NCBI RefSeq assembly: GCF_028389875.1
Contig: NC_084702.1
Coordinates: 60,800,553-60,864,552 of the forward strand
Direction of reading: 5' to 3'
DNA length: 64,000 nucleotides
Source of the DNA: Rhea pennata
Taxonomy: Eukaryota > Chordata > Aves > Rheiformes > Rheidae
Each line of letters opens with the position of its first letter. Position 1 is the stretch's first letter. The position numbers and the translations under genes were made by a program. The notes under the pieces were generated by a model. It was given only the letters and a program-made list of their open reading frames with translations, was not told the origin of the DNA and searched no databases. Below are positions 13,567 through 28,400 of the stretch, piece after piece.

Positions 13567-16500
13567 GCCTCTAAATACGAATAGTTCGAAACAGTAAATC
13601 CAGGGAGGAAAACTTAACAGATGAACAAGGAAGTGAACGGAAGCAGAAAGACAGTTCAGCATGAAGATGATACAGCTAAAATTCCCATTTTGGGAGAAAA
13701 GCTAAGGTCATTCTTATAACCAATAAGCATCTTTATTTTTATTGCAGTTTCATATAATTTACTAGCCTTGCAATTATATTTGAAGACAAACTTCAGTGCT
13801 AAACTGTACCCTTTAAAGTTGGCAACTCTTCACAGGTTCTATTTAGGAACAAACTGAACTCTTACATTTTATTTTTGCAGATCAAGGCATGGATTTCTCA
13901 TGCGAGTTCTACACTCTCAAAACATCTAGTTCTTGGTCTACGTTCATCTCTGTGAGCCCATTATTTCATTCATAGAAGGTCAAAAAAAGGAAGTTTCAAG
14001 TGACCTTACTTGTCCCATTCTTCACTGCTGCAATTTGTGCTGCAATGGATAGTTAGGAGCATAGATCCTGTGCATTTTCAAATAGCTTTTATTAAGATGC
14101 ACTGTGGCCTAATGCCTGATTTCTTAGGGCTAAAAACAAAGTGTTGTGGGCCAGGTCATTAAGAGTGCAAGACCTAAGAAGGGACGGATGCTGCAGAAGG
14201 AAGAGTCCCACATTAACAGTCATGTAATAACTCAGTTAACCTGGATATATTTGAGAAAGCTGGGTAGCATATATTCCCTTTTTCCAACCAGCAGAGAGAG
14301 AAAGAGGAAGAAGCCAGCTCACCAAGGCCAAATTATATGGACTTTTTCATATGGAGAACTACATCTGATGAATCAAAGCTATGGAAGAACCACTTTGGGG
14401 AAAGGGATGTTTTATTTTCAGGTGTTTTTCTTCCTTCCTTTAGTTTTGGGTTACACGGGATGTTCGTTGATCCCCCCCTACAATGCTGTGTTTCTGGAAC
14501 AACTTTGGTGGCAGCCTGGCCTGATGTAATTTAGCAGCTGGCTTAGAGAAACTAGATGAGCCAGACAGAAAAAGGGGCTTGCTCCCTCCCTCCTCCTCCT
14601 CCTTGAGGAGAGATTTGCTGCCTTAGCATAAGCACAGATTAGAAGAAAGAAGGTAATAACGTATACCATTAATGGCTTATGATTAGCATTGGGAAATCCA
14701 TAGCACTTCACTCTAACGCACTTATGGGTACAGCTTCATGCACGTGGCTTTCAGCATTAGGGAGAAGACAGGAGTTTACAGAAAATGTCACTGGCCACTG
14801 ACACTCATTCTTGTCCTCTTCACTCTGACCTCTCAAGTTATACGAAAACTTCTCTGTGGTCTTGCACCCTGACCTAAATCAAGGAAGGGATCCAACTAGG
14901 AGGAAAAAAAAAATAGAGCCTCCTTTCACTGGATAAGTTCCCTGATCCACATCACCACCAGGCCACACACACACACACACAATTCTAGAACAACTTTAGT
15001 TCACATTGACACTGTAAAAAAAGGTTGTGGATCTACAGCCTGAATCCTACTTAACTATGTACTGAGTTCCCCCTCCGGTCATAGCACATAGTAACATATA
15101 CTTGCAAATCTTCAACCTATCTTAGGAATTACTTCAACAGATTTTCACCAGTTTAAAACTGGCTGAACCAAAAATGTTTCCCCTCCATATATGCACATAC
15201 ATAGCAGTAGCCTTTGTTCTCTCCCCACTGTACTTTCAGAGAACTGTCAAATTCTAAAAAAACCCAAAGCCACATATTTGTCAGTTAAGCTGCTAATCTC
15301 ACATGAAAATATCAGTTCCTGAACATTTTTATTCTAAGCACTACTTTAGCTAACAAACCACCACAGCATAAACACTCCTGAAATAGCCTGAAACTTTCAC
15401 AAGTACTCTGAATAGCCACAACTGTAGCCCCTGCAATTTTAAGTTAAAAACTTCATGTTCCAACTTCTGTGTTTCATTATGACTTCATTCAGGGAATATA
15501 TTGCTCATTTTTCTCTTTCAGAACAGTTCTGCAAACTTTTAACAAGTGTTAAGCCTGTTTATATAGCATACTGGAGTAATCTATGGTATTTTCCAAACTT
15601 TAGAGAGAGCTGTTCTAGTTCAAATCGGAACCTTTGTTGTATTTCCTGCCCACAATATAACACTCATAATAAAATGGTTTCATCTGCAACAAAGCGTCAC
15701 CCAGTTCAAACTGCAAGTGTATGGTTTGAGTGTCATCATAGGGTACCAACACAAAGTAAAATCACAACGGCAGTATATTAGGACGCTGCAGCAATATAGT
15801 GCTTACAGTTACACATCGGGCTAAAAAGAACATCATGCAAAGAAGGAGGTTCAGAGACTTAATGTAATAAGCTGCTAGCCAATTACCTGTTCAAAGTGTT
15901 CCTCTTCTGAGGAATCATCCCTTTTTATTGACTTCTTAATAGATTGGAAAAAATTGGAAAAATTCCTGCTTTGCAAAAAAAGAAAAGTCAGTTGTTAAAA
16001 CTATGATATTGCTGAGGCAAAACATAAAATGAAATGAACAGGATTGCCAAGCGTATTGAAACACTGCAGTGCAACTGCTAAAGGGCAAAATTAAGAGGCA
16101 TTAGTGACTCAAAGCTACCCCAACAAATGCCAAAAAAAAAAGGGGGGGGGGTAATATTCCATTTATCATCCAAGAAAAGCTACCATTACAGAAAAAAGTT
16201 AAGACAGCAGTAAAATGTCAAACATGCTACTTTGCAGGATGTTTAAAGAACATAGCAACAACACCGCCTACAGGGGTAATATTAATGGTTAGTTACAAAG
16301 CCACCAGGCTCCAGTTCTATTTACAAAATGCTTCATTTGAATCCTGATGTATTACGTGATTTCATCCTCAAATTAAGGATAGTGCTGAGGTCCGCAGGAG
16401 TTCAATCCCGGCTGCCCTTGTAAAAGGGCCAACGTCTCTGAGAAGGTAAGGGGGAAGGTCAATGCAGATCAGCAGCCACCTAGCAGTCTCCTGGGAAACT

Positions 16501-19468
16501 TCCCAAGAGACAGAACTTCTTTCTTCAGAACAGTCAACTTAAAGTCTCCTGAAGATTTAATACAAAGGACTTACCAACAATGAAGTACAAACAACATTTA
16601 AATCAAATTTTTTTTTCTTCTTGCTCCTAAACTACCCTATTTCTCAAGGGCTGAACCATCAATAAAATTCTGTAGTTCAAACCCTTTTATTTCATTGATG
16701 TTATTTCAAGGAATACAACTTTTAAAAATTATCTTTAAAAAGAACAGCCTTGCAAGTCTTCCAATTAGGCAACTGACTGGTGGTGATTACCTCAGATTTT
16801 ATCTGAAAACCTGATACCACACTTAGTCACAATGCAGGGGGCATAAATTATAATGCAAAAGCTAAGCCAAAACTCCTACTGAGAAATCACTCCATGTCTC
16901 AGGCTCTAAGGAAGCACTGCCATTTGATAGAAGAGATGACCTTAGAAGTCACTTTAGAAGGTAAGACATTAATGGTTTACAGAGGAAACTAAAGTGTTTA
17001 GTTAACTGCTGTCACAGATTTGGTTGCAGCAACATCTACTTCTGAGCTAGAAAATATTTCTCTAACTGAAACATAAAGTTACATTATCTTCTCCCTCTGG
17101 GAAGGTGCTGGCAAGAAGAGTGCCACTTCCCTTTCCATCAAAGGAAATGGGCTGAAGAAAAAGGAGATGCGAATTGAGACAACAGTCTTAAGCAAGTCCT
17201 AAATAGATTCAACCAAGGTATTTGTAAGCTATTTTCTCCTGTTGCTTCACTGCCCCGCAAGGAATGAGAACTGGAAAGGAAATACAGCTTCATCCTAGTT
17301 GCCTCACAAGACACTGATGGCCTAATCTCCGAGCAAAGTAAAAACTACTTAATCTAAAGTCAATGAAGGAAAGTAAGACCTCTACCCTGCCAAATCTGAA
17401 TCTCATCTGCTCACAATGTCTGAACCTCACATAGCTCTATTTTGTGTTACAAACATTTTAGGCAAGACAGATTAGCTCAACCAGCCACACTAATTACTGT
17501 CAAAAGGATCCAAAGCACAACAGGCCAGAGTCAGACTGTCTTTTGCCTGCTTGTACCCTCTGCTGATGGGAAATCTTCTGTCACTGCTGTCTTGACAGAA
17601 CAGATCAGAAAACTGAAAAAAAGGCGTTGAAATTCTACGGAGGATCCCAAAGCAGACACCGCTGTCTCAGACATGCTGCTCTCCAGTGAGAGGAGCAGTG
17701 AACTGTGGACGCAGAGGACATGAACAGAACGAACAGAAAGAGCCAAAGAAATTTTATTAGCTGCTGGTTTCTCTGCCAGAACAAAAACTATCCACATGTT
17801 TGCACCAACAGCCTTGCAAAACCAAGTTGCTTAGACCCAAATATCCTTGCCTTTTTTGGACTGGAAGTAACCATTTGCCTCCTCTAGTTAGTTACTTAGA
17901 TCCAGCCATTAACATGCTATTCAGTCCCTACATTCCATTATTGTCTCATCTGACTGTGGACTTGTAACACTCCAAATTCTCCCTAATTCACTTGTATGTT
18001 TAAAAGACTAATTTACACTAGCTTCTTGGCAGTCAAACTAAACATTCCTGTATCCCTTCTGGTGACTGAGGAAAAACAAATAAACAAAACAAAAAAACTT
18101 TTAACCAAGATGCAAAGGTGTAACAAAATTTTAGTGGATTAGAATTGGTAGGGACTTAACTAAATGTCATGGCATAGAGAGAATATGAATGAGCAAGCAT
18201 CTAATAGGTCACTTGACATTAATGTAATGAATCCTCTAGCTGTATCTGAGAGTTTCCTATGTCTGGTATGACCTTACACATTGAGGGTTTACTAGGTCTT
18301 ACATCTTCAGTGATACATTATACGATACATGAATTAACCTTAAATTACCAAAAAATCTTCTGTATTACGTTCAAGATGCAACCTGAAGATGCAACTTTTG
18401 ATAATTTAAAATTTTTCAAACACCCTCTTAATAGCAATAGCAATACTTCTGCAATGAATTCTAAACAAAACACTTTGAATCAGCCAAATAATCTCTATCA
18501 TGAACTTTTCCTGCATGTTTATATCCAGCTGCTGCAGTATGCCCTCAAGAGCATGTAGAAAGATGGTTTAAAAGGTTCCAAGCCAGCATAGGTCCACCCA
18601 TATCAATACGCCCAACAAGAAACAAGTGTTTGACAATTGGGTGGGAGTTACAACATCATCCTTATGCAGCCAGAGGTAATGATTGAAAATCCTTGAGGTT
18701 CTCCACCAAGTGTTTAGAGACATAAGCAGATCTTCACAGGTAAAAATGAGGTAACTGCTCCAAAGAATGACAATTTTAAAATATGATAATTTGCAAAGAA
18801 AACACTATTACAATTCTGCTGAGACAGGAGCCTAGCACACAAATTAGAGTTAAAAATCAAATAAAAATTGGCAAAATCTTATTTTGTTTTTTTGAACAGT
18901 GTTAAAATTAAAAATTGACAGGTAACACTGGTATCCAAGAAACTGTGGTTGTATGGCAAGTATTTTGATGTTAATGCAGTCATATGCAAAGTTAAGCAGG
19001 CTCTAGCCTTGCAAAGGTAAACCGTACTCCAGAAATACGCCAGTTTGAACAAAGATTATACAGTTTTTCATGACATCAAGTCTGAACTACTGATTATACT
19101 AAAGGTCACAAGACAGAAGATTGGACCTATGATATTATAGTTGTATCAACTACATGACAAGAAATAAATTTGTAAATGGAAAAAAAAACAATTTCACTAA
19201 ATGTGAGGGCTAAAACTTTGGCTGCAAGACTATATATGTGTACACACACGTGCACATGTATTTACATACACACAATCTACATTCCAGTCATCCATTCATA
19301 GGCCAATCTCCTCCTTAAACCACAGCCTATCTGTACTTCTCAACTGTAATACATCAAGAAAGGGACTATGAGTTAAAGTTGTTACAATAACAAAAATAAT
19401 AGTGGACTCTACATGTAAGTTCTAGAAAATAAAACACATTTTAAAACATAGTAACTTTTTGTTATTAC

Positions 19469-19489
19469 TTTTTTTTTTTTTTTTTTTTT
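19469..19489. repeat. T21 homopolymer
   Basis: Read directly. It could be the tail of a minus-strand retroposon, but no body was recognised to its right. Confidence 0.9.
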
Positions 19490-21420
19490 AAGTGCACTAC
19501 CCATCTTGAGAAAGAATTTTGGGGGAACAACCCAGGTGAACCTTACATTATTATTCCCACACCCCAAAAACCTGTCCATGAGAAGGAAAGCAGCAAGTGG
19601 GTCATCTCAAGCAAGTTCTATTAAGCAAAAATCCAAGCAAGTCATAGAAACAACCATGACAAACATACTTTGGTTAGCAAACAATATAACAGAGGAGAAA
19701 ATACAATTAATGGAGTCATTCTATAGCTCCTCCTAAATGAAAACAACACCAATTCCAACCCTCCATGCAACAATTTACCAGCTACCATACTGGTAGTGGT
19801 AGCACCAGCTGCTGTTGTAAACTCAAGCTTTAAAACTACTCCCCCTCCTAGAGTTATGAATGAAATTGTTCTAATTACACAGGCAGAGTAAATGAGGATT
19901 CATTATTGTTTTTTAATTAAAACAAATGTTTTTATTTCACTGCTCTTTGAGGTTAAGGGGAGTCTGAAACACTGAAGCTAAAAAAAAAAGTTTAATTATT
20001 CTCTTTTTAGGCTTGTTTCTTGATTGATAGATGAAAAATAATTAGAAGCTTAAAAAGTTAAAGCATTAACTCTTCACTTATATTGGAGGGGGGGAGAAAT
20101 CAATAAAACAACAAAAACTCCAACCTCACAAACAAGTCCAAGGTCTCATTCACTAACAAGCTTAGGATAACTTTGAAAAAGACACCCAAGATACTCATAA
20201 GGAAATAACTTGTATTCTATTTGCAGCCAGAGCCACCATTAACTACCCTGAATCAGACTAAAAGAAACAAATTACTTTCACTAAGCTGTACTCCATCAAG
20301 ATCTGAAGTGAGTAGGACTCACACTCCAAAACAGAGCAGAAACAAAGTTAAACTTCAAAACACGATCACTAATTACAGCTATCTCCATGGTATCTGCATC
20401 CCGGATTAAAAACATGACTAGCATTACTTCCACATTAACAGCTATCCCCTTCTCAAGCAAAATCTAAGTAGATTTGAGGAATAAAGGGATGTAGGATGTT
20501 TTATAAGGCTCTCTGCTAACCAAAGTGATGCACACTGTACTTGAAAGATCACAAATATTTCTTAAAGCTACGCTGGGCACTTGGTCAGTTTACCAGATAC
20601 TTTTACTGAGTGCAAGACAACTTGTCAGCCCCAGTAATCAAGTTTGCTCTGAACTAAATTGCACCAGATCACTGAGTATGTTAAAGAGATTCAAGACTGT
20701 AAATTTGATACCGAGGTCCACAGGCAAGAAAAAGGTAGCTACCACAGGCTCAGCCCCGAAGAACCTGCTATATTGTCTAGAACTTCTTTGGGAAAAACCT
20801 CTTGTGCCCACGAATAAATCAACTCAAGTTCTCATCTAGTACCTGCTGTGCAAGCCACTGGGCAGCGACATTAAGCTGCGCTGTAAGGAAATCCCCATCT
20901 TTGCTACTGCAAAGAAAACAAGGTTCTTTCCCATTGTGACCTATACTGAGAAGTTTTATATTTAAATATTTCAAGGTATTTCAAAGTACTATTTTGATAG
21001 CTACTCACAAAAAACTTTGTTTTTTCCTCTCCTCATACTGACCACGTTCTCTTTGGCATCCAAGTCCTAGAACAATTGTTAAAATTTGGCCTTACGCTTC
21101 CATTATCTGCAGCTAGTTCCTTCCAGGGGTAGGCTACTGCAGTTCTTCAAATGGTCTGATCTTTGAGGTACAAGCTTCACATAGGCAGAAGATCATATAT
21201 AAAGAGAAATTAGTCATCTCATTAGATCCAGCTTTTCCTTCTGTTAGCTTCCCAGATGCAAAAAAAGTGTTTTCTGATCAATATCCTGGTTTTATGAAAT
21301 TGTTAAATTTACTTGCCACATATAGGCAAGCAGTATATAGAGGAAAATAATACTTATTTTCTTACCAGCATTTTCCAGGCCATCACTTTAAACTAAATAG
21401 AAATCTCAGGAAGGAGTCTG

Positions 21421-21422
<2 letters not shown>

Positions 21423-21458
<36 letters not shown>
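21423..21458. repeat. A36 homopolymer
   Basis: The longest homopolymer in the window. Length is likely polymorphic or uncertain. Confidence 0.92.
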
Positions 21459-21460
<2 letters not shown>

Positions 21461-24400
21461 CTGATTCCTAAGTCGTTTGCCTGTACTGCCTTATCAGTTT
21501 GACACGTATGCCTGCCAGTATTCTTCAGTCTTGACTGAGAGTCTAAAATTTCAGAAACAAAATTACTAGCCCAGGATTCTCCCAGAATTAAATCTGCCAA
21601 AAAAACAGACTCAAGAGTTTCAACTCTCAGCTAATCACTTTTTTTTATTATTTCTTCTAAAGAGACAATAGGCTTAAACTATGTTAATAACTGTTCAAAA
21701 AACTTCTAAAGCTTAAATTCAGCTGCCAGCAAAGATGCCATCAAAAATGTTTAATGCCTGCTGAAAGATCTGAAAGGTTCAAAAGAAAAGAGGCAGAGTT
21801 GTTTTTGTTTTAAAATCTCTTATTAAAACTCATTCTTCATGGAGCAGTTATTTCTTGAAAGAAACCAGCAAGGGCCTGGTTAAGACGACATTTTAGTGCC
21901 AACAAATACAAACACGAACCAAATGATTAGCTATATAACTACTGTTGAGTTATACATATATACATTTAGCTATAAAGTACTCTTAACATAGGACTACAAG
22001 AGTTTTCATTTTCAGTGGAAAATTAGTTTCAAGTTCTCCAATCACTTAAATTTCAGTAAGTTCCACACTAGCAGTATAGGCCTCAAAGCACATGGTAATT
22101 ATGTAAATTCAATTTAAAGTCCATCAACACTGCCAGAGCACATGTTCTTCAGCTGCAGATGTAGTCAAAGCTATATTAAACCTATATTAATACTAGGAAT
22201 CGTCCAATGACATACTGCATCTTCTTGGTAAAGCATAGCTCTATCTCTTCATCAAAGCACCCACTTTCTAAAACTGCAAAGAAAAAGCAAACTATATTTT
22301 AATTAATCTTACTGCATGCAGTTTTTCACAGGATGCCATATTTCAAGAACAGAAAATGGTCCTTGAAAAAGGTAAAACTTTGTATACAAAGTTTCAGACA
22401 TGCAAAACAGATCAGTTCTTTTCCTTATGGACAGCAATCATTTGTTCCATTCAAGTAGCACAAACTACAAAAGCTTTCAGGTGACATGAGATAAGAAAAA
22501 GCTATAATGAGGGTCTTGACAATGGACTTTACCTCATTATCCATTTGTAACAGATGAACACAGTGCAGAAAAACTGGGAGAAAACTCCAGAAGAGGAGAA
22601 AAGGAAGCATGTTGATACCAGCATCTAGCTAAAGGGATCCCAGAATGACTTTCTGAGCTCAGGTAATGTTGCTTTCCATAATCTAGAAGGTGTCTTCAAC
22701 AGCTAAAAAAGTTTGCCACAAGCAAGATAAGAAAACAGTGTCACCTCTACAGCAGAGGCAGGTCATTTTGGCTTGGTGGGGAACGGAATGATTGCCATCC
22801 ATGATCTTTGTGTCAGAGTCAGCTCAACTTTCTCTCTAATACAGAAGAACATTTTGAACAGTAAAATTCACCATATCTTTCAGTGTTTTGATGCTGTGTT
22901 TTGATAGCCCTATACATAGTAAACCAGTGAACTGTTCTAACTCAACAGCTTTTCAAATATGCACTACGCCCTTTAAGAAAAGAATCCTAAAATGTGACAA
23001 TCTCTTGCTCTGCAATTATTCAACTATACTGTCCATGAAAAGTAGAGTAATCTAAAAGCAGCGTAAAGAGCTGAGGAAAAAAAAGGTGGCTCCAACCGAT
23101 TTTAAATTGCTTTCTATTGTTCGATGAACACATTGCATCTTATCCTCTGTAAAAGCAGTCTGAGCACTCAAGCCTGCTGTAACTAAGCTCAATGCTTATT
23201 GCATGTAAAACATGGAATTTAGACCTGTGTTTCACTTTGGAAGATTGAGTGGCACTGGACTGTACAAGATAAAAGTGTACTTCAACTACTACACTATAAT
23301 TTATTCCAATTGGTTAAATATTTTCATATTCTATATTCAGTAACAGTTAAGTTCCAAACAAAATATTAAACGCAGGAATTTTACTTTGAGATCACGTAAC
23401 TCAGCTAGGTTAATAATTCTTTTTTCCAGTGTTCAATGGTGCACGTTTTAAAAGAGGGTAGTAAATCATATTAGAAATACTCTTTAAAACCAACAATACA
23501 TGCTCTTGTGTAATTTAAAGTGGTAGAGTTTGTGACATAATTTATAAATCACAATACAAAAATGTTTGCCAACTATGAAGGTTATTATAAAACTTTTTTT
23601 GATGCAAGAGTTCACTTTCTATATGTTACTTAGCCTGTACACTGAAATTACACTGCTTTCTCATTACTATGCTGTTGTGCTCAAGTTGTTCTTTGTGCCT
23701 GGAGAACTTGATTTAGCTTCTCCCCGCACACCCTCCCCCAGCCCAGTCACACAAGTTAGCAGTTGCTACCCTTCAAAGCAGAACATACATTTCTCCTTAA
23801 GAAACATCTCTGAGCATTGCTGATGAGTTATATGGTTTAACAGCAAAGTAAACAACTTAAGAGTTAAAGCAGTCACACAGCAGATCAAGGGTTGGTGGTA
23901 ATGATTTAGGTACCTAGAAAAAATAGGAGGGAGTTGGGTAGCATTCCTCTAAGGTTATCTAAGTAATGATACATATGCAAAGAAAGAGATACTGCAGCTG
24001 CAGAAAATATTACAAAAGCAAGCTCATCAAGATATCTGTTTACAAACATCAGGGGTTGCTTTCTTTAAATGAATATTTCCTAAACACTCCCACATAATGC
24101 TAAATTCAGGGAACCCCAACAGCTCCAAGACCTACAGGGTTTATTTACTTAATCTAGTTTAACCCCAGTGACCCCTCCCATTCCCCACAACAAGACAAAT
24201 CACACCATTTGTGAAAGCAGTTCCTGCCTTTTATTTCAACAGAAGCAATTCTATCTATTACTCTTTGTATATTACAGCATTTTTTGCAATCTAAAAAGTA
24301 CTGGCATGCAATTGTATTTGCTAAATTTTAACATCCTTCAAAGACAAGGTAAAAATAAATCTTTACATATTTGGGGGATTTAAGTTTCCAGATATTCCAG

Positions 24401-25372
24401 ATTTGCACTCATGCTACCAGCTGCCTTTACACTTGTGCTTCTTGAGGGAAAAAAAGCCTTCCCCCTCCACCAAAGGTCTTTGTTCTACCCAGAGGCCAGC
24501 TCACCTTACCCCTGAATGCCTTGGGAGCTTTTGTCAGCTGTTCACACAATAAACAGCTGTGGATGCATGGAAAACCTATTACTACTGGCTAAAAAATGAA
24601 AGCTGGCAAGTAGTTTCTGTACTTTAAATGGAAGAGTCTCCAAAACACAAGCATTTCAATATATTCTGAAAGATGGTTCCCCCCTCCCTCACTCCCACAT
24701 CTGTTTGCAAGAGTCTTCAAAATTACTCTGTGTATGATAAAACTTAATTAACCTCAGGGTGCCAAAAATAGGATATCCTCCTAAGTGCTAAAGTGAAATG
24801 CAAAAACATTAGCAAGAGGAGCAGTGGAGTCATCAGCAGCCCATCGAGTTAATGAAGGCTTTCCTACGGTCATGTGGTCATGTTCCTGTTTTATGTACAA
24901 TGCTAGGTGGGCTGACACAAATCTAAGCACAGGGCAGATGTACATCAGCTCTGAATTCTGTAACATAACAAAGAGGCTTTCCTGCTTTTACACACATACT
25001 CAAGAATTGTGTAACTTTCGGTGAATTGGTTAAAAGCCACAGATTTCTTTTGCTTGCTGTATTTTTCACTGTAAAATAACCTGTCAATTATGCTACAGTT
25101 TCTGCTTTGGGATTTTATCTCATTTCAGACATAACAAACTTCATTTGAAAACCAAGACACAGCACATGCATACTTTATCCCATTTTCTGAGGAAACATTC
25201 TTTCCTAAATGACCAGGCTGAGTGAAGTTCAGCTATTTTAACTGCCAATTGAAAGAACTAGAACTTGTCACTTGAGTTCCATTTATTCTGTCTGCATGCA
25301 TCAGCTTACAGCAGGTTTTGTCAAGATGCATTCAAAAATACTGCATTCAAAATAACCAGAGCACAAGATATA

Positions 25373-25378
<6 letters not shown>
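21459..25378. other. Intronic AT-rich stretch, no gene seen
   Basis: No gene recognised. Contains an inverted pair of CAGCTG E-boxes at 24535-24559, listed separately. Confidence 0.65.
24535..24559. promoter_or_regulatory. Inverted pair of CAGCTG E-boxes
   Basis: CAGCTGTT (24535-24542) and its reverse complement AACAGCTG (24552-24559) are separated by 9 bp. Paired CAGCTG E-boxes are bound by class I/II bHLH dimers. Inferred role only. Confidence 0.35.

Positions 25379-25435
<57 letters not shown>
25379..25435. repeat. (GA)28 microsatellite
   Basis: 57 bp of uninterrupted GA dinucleotides on the plus strand. It can form H-DNA and bind GAGA-type factors, and is probably length-polymorphic. 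Confidence 0.95.
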
Positions 25436-25439
<4 letters not shown>

Positions 25440-28400
25440 AGCTTGCAATCATCAGTAATTCATTTCAAGTTTAAGTAATTAAGAGTTAAAGGACCTCAAA
25501 ACATTCACAATTTTATTGCATCTAATGAAGTCAATGTCACATTCTGCTTATAAATCAGAAGGTCTGAGTCATCTGTAAGCGTGTTTAGGGGCATCCTCAC
25601 AATAAGCAGCATGGGGCTGTTCGGCTTTACCTCTTCCTCTTGTCACTACTACATGGTAGGGGGAGGGGAAGGAAGAGAAGGAAATAAACTGAAAGCATCA
25701 CAAAGCTTGATCATGAGAAGCTTACCATGAAAAAGTACATGGTGAATGTACAGGTTCATGCTAAGTCATCATCTAATACAGATATTCCTTCTTTTGAGAA
25801 AGCTAGTATTTCCAAAACTGACACACTGCTTTAGTATCTTGATTTACAAACATTTACAATGGTCTAAAATCAGGAATAGCCATTCCCATCTAAACGTGAG
25901 TTTCATTTACTTCATTTGAGTGATGAATGTTCTGAGGTATCCTGATAATTAAGGTCTCTGAAGCAAATAAAGATGTGTTCCATGCAAACTTATGATTTGG
26001 CGCAATAGCATTTTTGGGAAGACCCTACCTTTCTCCCCTCCCCCCCCCCCAAAAAAAAAAAAAGAAAGCACAACACACTTCAAAGTTTCAGGCTAGTCAA
26101 ATTTACACCTGCCCTTTCTGCCTAAGTATTCTGAGCTAAAATAAAACCAATATTTGTATTCCCAATCTGTAACAGATTCAACCCAATGGAAGCCTATCAA
26201 ATCATTTTGCACACTCTTAAGGTCTTCCAGGATGTACTAAAAGGTCCATAGTGAAAGTAATTTTATGAGTCACAGACCCTACTTTGTGCATGATTTTATC
26301 TTTAAAGATGGATACATTTAAAGAGGCTGCTGGATGAACCAAACCTGCCACCTGCACGGGATCACTGACAGCAACCATCTAGTCTGAATTCAAATAGCAC
26401 CAAAGTAGATAAAACTGCAAGAAAAATTTCAGTAATATCAGTTACCTGAACTCAGTACAACCTTTTTCCCCATATCTTCAAAATTTAAAATTAGAGAGTT
26501 TTCTAAGACTTGTCTACTAAGCCAAACAATGTTGCGTAACATCCCACTTACCGCAGGAACAAGAACTATGCAAAGGCACAGCTGGTGACAGGTTCACTGC
26601 TCTACGGAAATTGCCCTGTGGACAGTCTCCTAACACCGATTGGAAAGTAATCCACAGTACTTCACCCCTTGGTGGAAAGGGGTCAGCTGTCTTTCAGGAA
26701 GGTGCAAGATAAAGCTCTGGAGAGAGGAAATTACAGTGAGCAGCTGACATGTAGCAGCTTCTGACCTTGTACCCATAGGCAGTATTCTCACCTTCAGCTG
26801 GTATGAAGGTATTTACGTAATGCTTCTGGACGGCTTTGAGAAGGACAGTAAGTGTAAAAATCAAGCTTTCTGATCCAGTTTTGCAGAATTCTAAACAAGT
26901 GAGTTCTTTGTGTACAGATTTACTAAGTAAGTTTTTCAGTTTTTTGGGGGTGATCAACCGTTTTTCACTCAGTCTAAAATTCCGATGAGAACATCCATCG
27001 TGAGCCATGTCTGTTCCATTAAGAAAACTCAAACCCACAGAGTTTTACGTTTCGGAGATTTGGGGAGGCTTGCTCGTCGGTACCATACAGAATCCAAGGT
27101 TTTTAGCGCTCTTAAATGCTTTTTCCAACAAAACAATGCTTTTTCACTGTGGAAAAAGTATTCCCAAGATGAATAATGAAATATACTTATGAATAAAATG
27201 CAACTTAAAATACTTGTCCTAAACAACCTGAGTTTGTTCATAATCTTGATTTGGGTAAATACAAGAGGACACAAATTCAACTACAGCAGATTAAATTATT
27301 TAATTTCATCGAGAGAAATTGATCCTACAAACATTGTTCTTTTCCCCCGAACCAAGTCCTGCAAGCCACATACCCTTTTCTGAGATAGCACTTCTTACAG
27401 TGGTTACATCCTAGCCAAGCTTCAAAACTACTTTCTTCTGTGTTAGCTTTATGTGAGCAATAACACTCTGTATATAGTTCAGTACACTGTTCTGAACAGC
27501 CAGTTTTCCCCTAGTGCATTTGTCTTCAAAATAGCAAAGAGAAAGTGGGGGTAAAGGTAGATGAGTTGAAAGGAAGACAATTTTAAAAACAGACTAAGCA
27601 GCACAAATATTCATGGCTCTGCTCTTCATTCTTTAAGTGGAGAAAAGTTCAAGCTGGTGTTTCTTTAATGAATCTGGCTTGCAGAAGCCATGGTGATCTT
27701 ATGTGAGACATTAAACACCTCCAATCAGCCTAAAATATGATTTGACAGAATAACCACCTAATTTAGTAACCTAGTCAGCAGTACAGAAATAGAGCAAGAA
27801 AGGTAAGACTGAATAACTTCACTTTCCCCAATAAGAATGCATTTGGTCTAGGAGCTCAGATAAGCACGTACATTCACGACAAACACTATCTGCAGAAGTT
27901 AGGTAGGAAACTAGACACTTCAGTTCAGATTTGAGGTCATGCAAACTGCTTTCCAGCAGCAGACAACCAGGAAAACTGAAGTACTCTGTTTAAATACTGT
28001 ACAATTTAAGGCACAGGTTCTCACCTATGCATACCTTAGAGTCTATGCAGAGCCACAATCCCCTAGGCAGAGCTATAGGAGAACTCTAGGAAGCAAGCAA
28101 CCGGGATCAATCTGTTCTCATTGAAACAGGAATAAGCTTTCATCTCCCCTGCCTAAGCAGTTGAGAAAACCAAAGCATCCTACCCACACAGACACACGCA
28201 AAGCCCTACAAAATCACTCTTCCCTTTACAGTAAAGGGAAGCCATTTCTGCTCTTCCACACTGCCGAGTACGCAACAGGGTTTTAAATGCACTTCCTCCC
28301 CCCATCATGGTATGCTTGGTTCTGTGTTAGTCACATCCTTAAGGATTAGATCACACTTCTGCTTTATTCTAGTCCTTAAGATACAAATTTCAGTAAACAG

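Larger units (their letters stand above)
10266..21421. other. Intronic AT-rich stretch, no gene seen
   Basis: Holds A24 at 13543-13566, an inverted repeat at 13159-13180, a short (CA)n at 14964-14980, an A/G homopolymer near 16132-16151 and T21 at 19469-19489. Open frames (such as 14146-14529 plus and 20525-20839 plus) show no recognisable domain. Confidence 0.65.

Noticed and set aside
16397..16420. GAGTTCAATCCCGGCTGCC resembling a tRNA B-box or MIR core
   Set aside because: No A-box, no cloverleaf and no other MIR landmarks nearby.
26355..26395. CR1-like CCATCTAGTCTGAATTC on the opposite orientation
   Set aside because: One short match only. The flanks do not extend the similarity.
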